From: Candidatus Poribacteria bacterium | Lineage (GTDB): Bacteria; Poribacteria; WGA-4E; WGA-3G | Length of the DNA: 64,000 bases | Direction of reading: 5' to 3' | Assembly (NCBI GenBank): GCA_009841255.1 | Contig: VXMD01000026.1 | Coordinates: 1 to 64,000, forward strand | Shown: positions 61,137 to 64,000 of the stretch, piece by piece | Layout of the letters: each line of letters opens with the position of its first letter | How positions within the stretch are numbered: position 1 is the first letter of the stretch | Notes under the pieces: generated by a model | What the model was told of the DNA's origin: nothing | Database searches by the model: none | The model's input: only the letters and a program-made list of their open reading frames with translations | Program-made: the position numbers and the translations under genes

Positions 61137-63293
61137 TTAAACAGTGGTTCGTCCCTCCGAATCATCAGCCTCAATCCGCACGGCACAGAATTTCAACTCT
61201 GGTTGCTTGGATACCGGATCAAACGCAGGGTTCGTTACATAATTTGAATTGGTTTCTGGGTGGAAGAGATCCCCCCAATGGAACGGCGTGAAAAGCAATC
61301 CGCGTCGAATTGTCTCTGTGACACGTGCCTTCGCATAACACCGTCCGCGTCGCCCGACGAGATACACCCACTCACCGTCCTGCACGTCGTTCTCTATTGC
61401 ATCATCTGGATGGATCTCCACAAAAGGCTCTGGGTCTTTGCGGACAAGTTGCGGCACCTTGCCCGTTCGGGTCCGGGTGTGCCACTGGCTCTCAATCCGT
61501 CCTGTCGTTAAACCGAGCGGGAACTCCGCATCGGTGTTTTCGTCCGGTGGCTGATAGACAGGTGTATGAAATTGTGCCTTCTCGGACTCAGTGAAAAACT
61601 TCCTGCGCGTATACCGACGCTGTGTACCAGGGTGTCGCGGATGTGGACAGGGCCAGCGGAGTGATGTCTTCGCGAGCCGTTCGTTCGTCATCCCTATCTG
61701 ATCACAGGGTGTTCCTGCTGTCAGGAGCCGGTATTCATCCCAGACCTCTTCAGGTGTATAGAAATCAAAATTCCGTTTGAACCCCATGGCTCTTGCAACC
61801 TGCGTGAATATCCACCAATCCGGCATCGCTTCACCAGGAGGCGTGAGGAACTGATCGCTTCGGACGACAAGCCGTTCACTGTTCGTCATGGTGCCCTGCT
61901 TTTCACCCCACTGCGCGGCGGGAAGTATTACATCTGCGTATTCCGCTGTCTCTGTCGGATAATAACAATCCTGAACGATCACCAAATCCGCGCGACGCAA
62001 TCCTTCTTGTGACACCTTTGTATCGGGCATGCTGACTGCTGGGTTCGTACAGGCGATCCAGAGTGCGCGGACTTTCCCTGCAGCCGCTGCTTCAAACATC
62101 GGCACTGCTGTTAGACCGGGATTTGGGTCGATGCTGCCGGGTGGAACGCGCCATGCACCCTCCAGATACGCACGGTGCATATCGTTCGTGACGACGCGGT
62201 AGCCGGGTAATTGGTGTGACAGATAGCCGACCTCTCTACCGCCCATGGCGTTCGGTTGCCCTGTCAGCGAGAACGGACCTGCGCCGCTGATGCCGACTTC
62301 TCCTAACTGGAGGTGCAGGTTGATGAGGGCGACGTTTTTGTCAACACCGCTTGTGCTTTGATTGGTGCCTTGGCAGTAGAAACTGAGCAGACGGCTCGGC
62401 TTGGAAAGGTATTCGACGATCTCGTCGATACGCGCTGGGTGAATATCGCAGACAGCGAGAAGTTCGTTTTCGTCTAAGTTTTCTAAATGGTTCTCGTAGG
62501 CACTGAAGTTTTCAGTGTGCCTTCGGACGAACCGTCTGTTAATCCGTCCTATCGCAAGGAGACGTTTGGCGATGAGTTGGAGGAAGGCAACATCACTTCC
62601 GGGGGCAAGCGGAACATGGATGTCTGAGAATTCCGCTGTCTTGCTGCGGCGCGGATCCACGGTGATAATCCGTGTATTCGGCTCAACTGCCCGTCGCTTC
62701 CGAATCATCTGGAAGAGGACGGGATGGTTTACCGCCATATTCGCCCCGATGATCAGAAAGACCTCGGCGTGCTGAATGTCGTCGTAACAGGTCGGCGGTC
62801 CATCCGAGCCGAACGACTGCATATAACCGACCACTGCGGAGGACATACAGAGCCGACTGTTCGTATCTACGTTATTCGTCCGAAGGAACCCTTTGAACAG
62901 TTTATTGAAAATGTAGGAAGCCTCTGTATCCAACTGCCCAGAGCCGTAGAGTGCGATAGAATCTTTGCCGTGCTCCAATTGGGTTTCCTGAAGCCAATTT
63001 GCTGTGAAGGCGATGGCTTCGTCCCACGAAACTTGACGTGGTGGTTCGCCTCGGCGGTCACGGATCATAGGATACGCGAGTCTGCCGTCGTGGTGTTGAA
63101 AGACTTGTTTGAGGTGTGCGCCTTTTGGACAGAGCATTCCGTAATTTGGTGCGACATCGGCGTCCGCTGAGATTCTCGTAATTTTGTTATCGCTGACGGT
63201 TGCGCGGATGACGCAACCGACGCCGCAATAGGGACAGACCGCTTTTCCCGTTTTTTTATTTTTCCTTGCGGTTCGGTCAGGTAGGTTGTGCAT
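61137..63293 (-). CDS. Assimilatory nitrate reductase, molybdopterin catalytic subunit
   Basis: 718 residues. The 4Fe-4S motif is CPYCGVGC ... GMLCPKG. VDTNSRLCMSSAVVGYMQSFGSDGPP is the NarB/NasA signature with the cysteine that holds molybdenum. QCLG-type features are LTGQPNAMGGREVGYLSHQLPGYR and QWHTRTRTGKVP at the C-terminal molybdopterin domain. It reduces nitrate to nitrite in the cytoplasm. A formate dehydrogenase is less likely given this signature and the adjacent NarK-type transporter. The first 13 residues ([13 protein letters not shown]) are translated from a second copy of the dispersed repeat, whose own start position now reads ACG. Confidence 0.92.
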   Translation of the reverse strand: MHNLPDRTARKNKKTGKAVCPYCGVGCVIRATVSDNKITRISADADVAPNYGMLCPKGAHLKQVFQHHDGRLAYPMIRDRRGEPPRQVSWDEAIAFTANWLQETQLEHGKDSIALYGSGQLDTEASYIFNKLFKGFLRTNNVDTNSRLCMSSAVVGYMQSFGSDGPPTCYDDIQHAEVFLIIGANMAVNHPVLFQMIRKRRAVEPNTRIITVDPRRSKTAEFSDIHVPLAPGSDVAFLQLIAKRLLAIGRINRRFVRRHTENFSAYENHLENLDENELLAVCDIHPARIDEIVEYLSKPSRLLSFYCQGTNQSTSGVDKNVALINLHLQLGEVGISGAGPFSLTGQPNAMGGREVGYLSHQLPGYRVVTNDMHRAYLEGAWRVPPGSIDPNPGLTAVPMFEAAAAGKVRALWIACTNPAVSMPDTKVSQEGLRRADLVIVQDCYYPTETAEYADVILPAAQWGEKQGTMTNSERLVVRSDQFLTPPGEAMPDWWIFTQVARAMGFKRNFDFYTPEEVWDEYRLLTAGTPCDQIGMTNERLAKTSLRWPCPHPRHPGTQRRYTRRKFFTESEKAQFHTPVYQPPDENTDAEFPLGLTTGRIESQWHTRTRTGKVPQLVRKDPEPFVEIHPDDAIENDVQDGEWVYLVGRRGRCYAKARVTETIRRGLLFTPFHWGDLFHPETNSNYVTNPAFDPVSKQPELKFCAVRIEADDSEGRTTV

Positions 63294-63390
63294 TTTTTTA
63301 TTTTTCCTTGCGGTTCGGTCAGGTGGGTTAGGTATTTAGCGCGCCTTCCCGTAGAACTGAAAAAACACCCAAGCAAAACCCTCTACTTCG
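63264..63390 (-). repeat. Two tandem copies of the dispersed start-codon repeat
   Basis: On the minus strand, copy 1 ends ACCTGACCGAACCGCAAGG then AAAAATAAAAAA and the nitrate reductase ATG. Copy 2 repeats CCTGACCGAACCGCAAGG and AAAAATAAAAAAACG inside the coding sequence. Upstream, ACCCAAGCAAAACCC and CTACGGG-like modules match the longer copies. Confidence 0.8.
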
Positions 63391-63397
63391 TTACGAA

Positions 63398-64000
63398 CTA
63401 CGCGCTTTGTATGACATCGGCTTTAAGGCGTTGTCTCTCCGAAATTGCGGCATCAAAGGCTTTCTTCTCTGCGTCTTGGACTGCGGGTGAGAATCTCACC
63501 AGGACTGTGGCAAATGCGGCGACTGCGACCATTATGCCGAGATATAATAGACCTTGCTGCATCGTGATGCTCTCAGACCGAAACAGGAAACCCGCGGCGA
63601 CTGCACCGGCGTTTCCGCCCGCACCCACGATACCAGCAACGGCGCCTAACGCCTTTCGATTGATGAAGGGTACAATCCCAAACGTTGCGCCTTCGGACAT
63701 TTGCACAAAGAGACTGAAGATAATCATCGTTCCGACTGCAAGCACGAGGACTGCCATCTGCGAAAACAACATCAACATGACCCCTTCGCCTAACAGGACA
63801 ACGAAGAGGAACATAACGCGTCCCCGAAGTCCCATCTTTTTCGCAAAGAAGTCGGAGAAAAATCCACCGACTGTCCGTGCAAAAATGTTCATCAGACCGA
63901 ACAACCCTGCAATGAGTCCGGCGGTTTTGACATCCAGTTGGAATCGATCGTGATAATAGAGCGCAGCGACATTGTTAATGGTAAGTTCTACCCCGAAACA
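63398..64000 (-). CDS. NarK-type nitrate/nitrite MFS transporter, 5' end beyond window
   Basis: The frame is open through the right edge; about 200 residues of the C-terminal half are seen. FGVELTINNVAALYYHD is the NarK/NrtP motif that lines the substrate path, followed by LMNIFARTVGGFFSDFFAKKMGLRGR (the MFS loop) and GAVAGIVGAGGNAGAVAAGFLF, the second glycine-rich nitrate signature. It is an inner-membrane importer for nitrate. It lies 104 bases upstream of the nitrate reductase gene, separated by two copies of the dispersed repeat, and the pair form a nitrate-assimilation unit. Confidence 0.92.
   Translation of the reverse strand, partial: CFGVELTINNVAALYYHDRFQLDVKTAGLIAGLFGLMNIFARTVGGFFSDFFAKKMGLRGRVMFLFVVLLGEGVMLMLFSQMAVLVLAVGTMIIFSLFVQMSEGATFGIVPFINRKALGAVAGIVGAGGNAGAVAAGFLFRSESITMQQGLLYLGIMVAVAAFATVLVRFSPAVQDAEKKAFDAAISERQRLKADVIQSA

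Noticed and set aside
61137-63293. Formate dehydrogenase assignment
   Set aside because: The NSRLCMSSAV region and the neighbouring NarK-type transporter fit assimilatory nitrate reductase better.

Overview
The window looks like chromosome from an uncultured diderm bacterium, most likely Candidatus Poribacteria or a close relative. This is an inference from gene content, not from a marker-gene tree. The evidence is a complete Pup-proteasome operon in a genome that also encodes a LolA-like lipoprotein carrier (so an outer membrane), several Kelch, TolB-like and LamG secreted proteins, many Gfo/Idh/MocA dehydrogenases, an extracytoplasmic-function sigma factor fused to a periplasmic propeller, and large polytopic proteins of the DUF6785/6784 kind. 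No rRNA, tRNA, CRISPR array, integrase or transposase was recognised.

Layout. 0-7.7 kb (minus strand): a tightly spaced run LamG > sigma factor/TM/propeller fusion > two Kelch proteins > two TolB-like propellers. The four complete secreted proteins carry a signal peptide and end in a shared short tail, [GE]KLxTTWGx[LI]K-like. 7.9-8.1 kb: a probable free-standing structured RNA with its own terminator. 8.2-14.3 kb (minus): RtcB RNA ligase, a Gfo/Idh/MocA dehydrogenase, a cupin and pyruvate phosphate dikinase. 14.3-21.4 kb (minus): pafA, prcA, prcB, pup, dop, mpa, i.e. the whole pupylation and degradation pathway, from a strong promoter at 21.4 kb. 21.5-24.7 kb: recA, thpR, pgsA and a lolA-like gene. 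25.4-29.1 kb (plus): metH. 29-38.7 kb: two VOC proteins, a LamG protein with the tail, a DUF58 protein, a very large propeller/PP2C signalling protein and two Gfo/Idh/MocA dehydrogenases. 38.5-39.9 kb: an almost gene-free kilobase packed with hairpins, including a promoter-driven structured transcript on the minus strand. 39.9-44.6 kb (plus): two 642/641-residue membrane paralogues flanking an archaeal-type phosphopantothenate synthetase. 44.7-47.5 kb: an AT-richer island with a type II restriction-modification pair and an AlkD-like protein. 47.6-51.8 kb (minus): a heterodimeric ABC exporter pair. 51.9-57.7 kb (plus): a WD40 protein, 6-phosphogluconate dehydrogenase, a HAD hydrolase and a D-2-hydroxyacid dehydrogenase. 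57.8-61.1 kb: a GyrI-like protein, an HTH/GIY-YIG-like protein and an AAA/PD-(D/E)XK gene broken by one stop codon. 61.1-64 kb (minus): assimilatory nitrate reductase and a truncated NarK-type transporter.

Two repeat families run through the window. One is a roughly 90-160 bp element ending in ACCGCAAGG plus an A-rich stretch; four of its copies end exactly on a start codon (pafA, metH, the HAD gene, nitrate reductase). The other is a set of short perfect hairpins in intergenic spaces.

The observations I rate highest are the shared C-terminal tail together with its operon-mate sigma-propeller fusion, the start-codon-abutting repeat, the two structured-RNA loci, and the archaeal CoA-pathway gene held between duplicated membrane genes.
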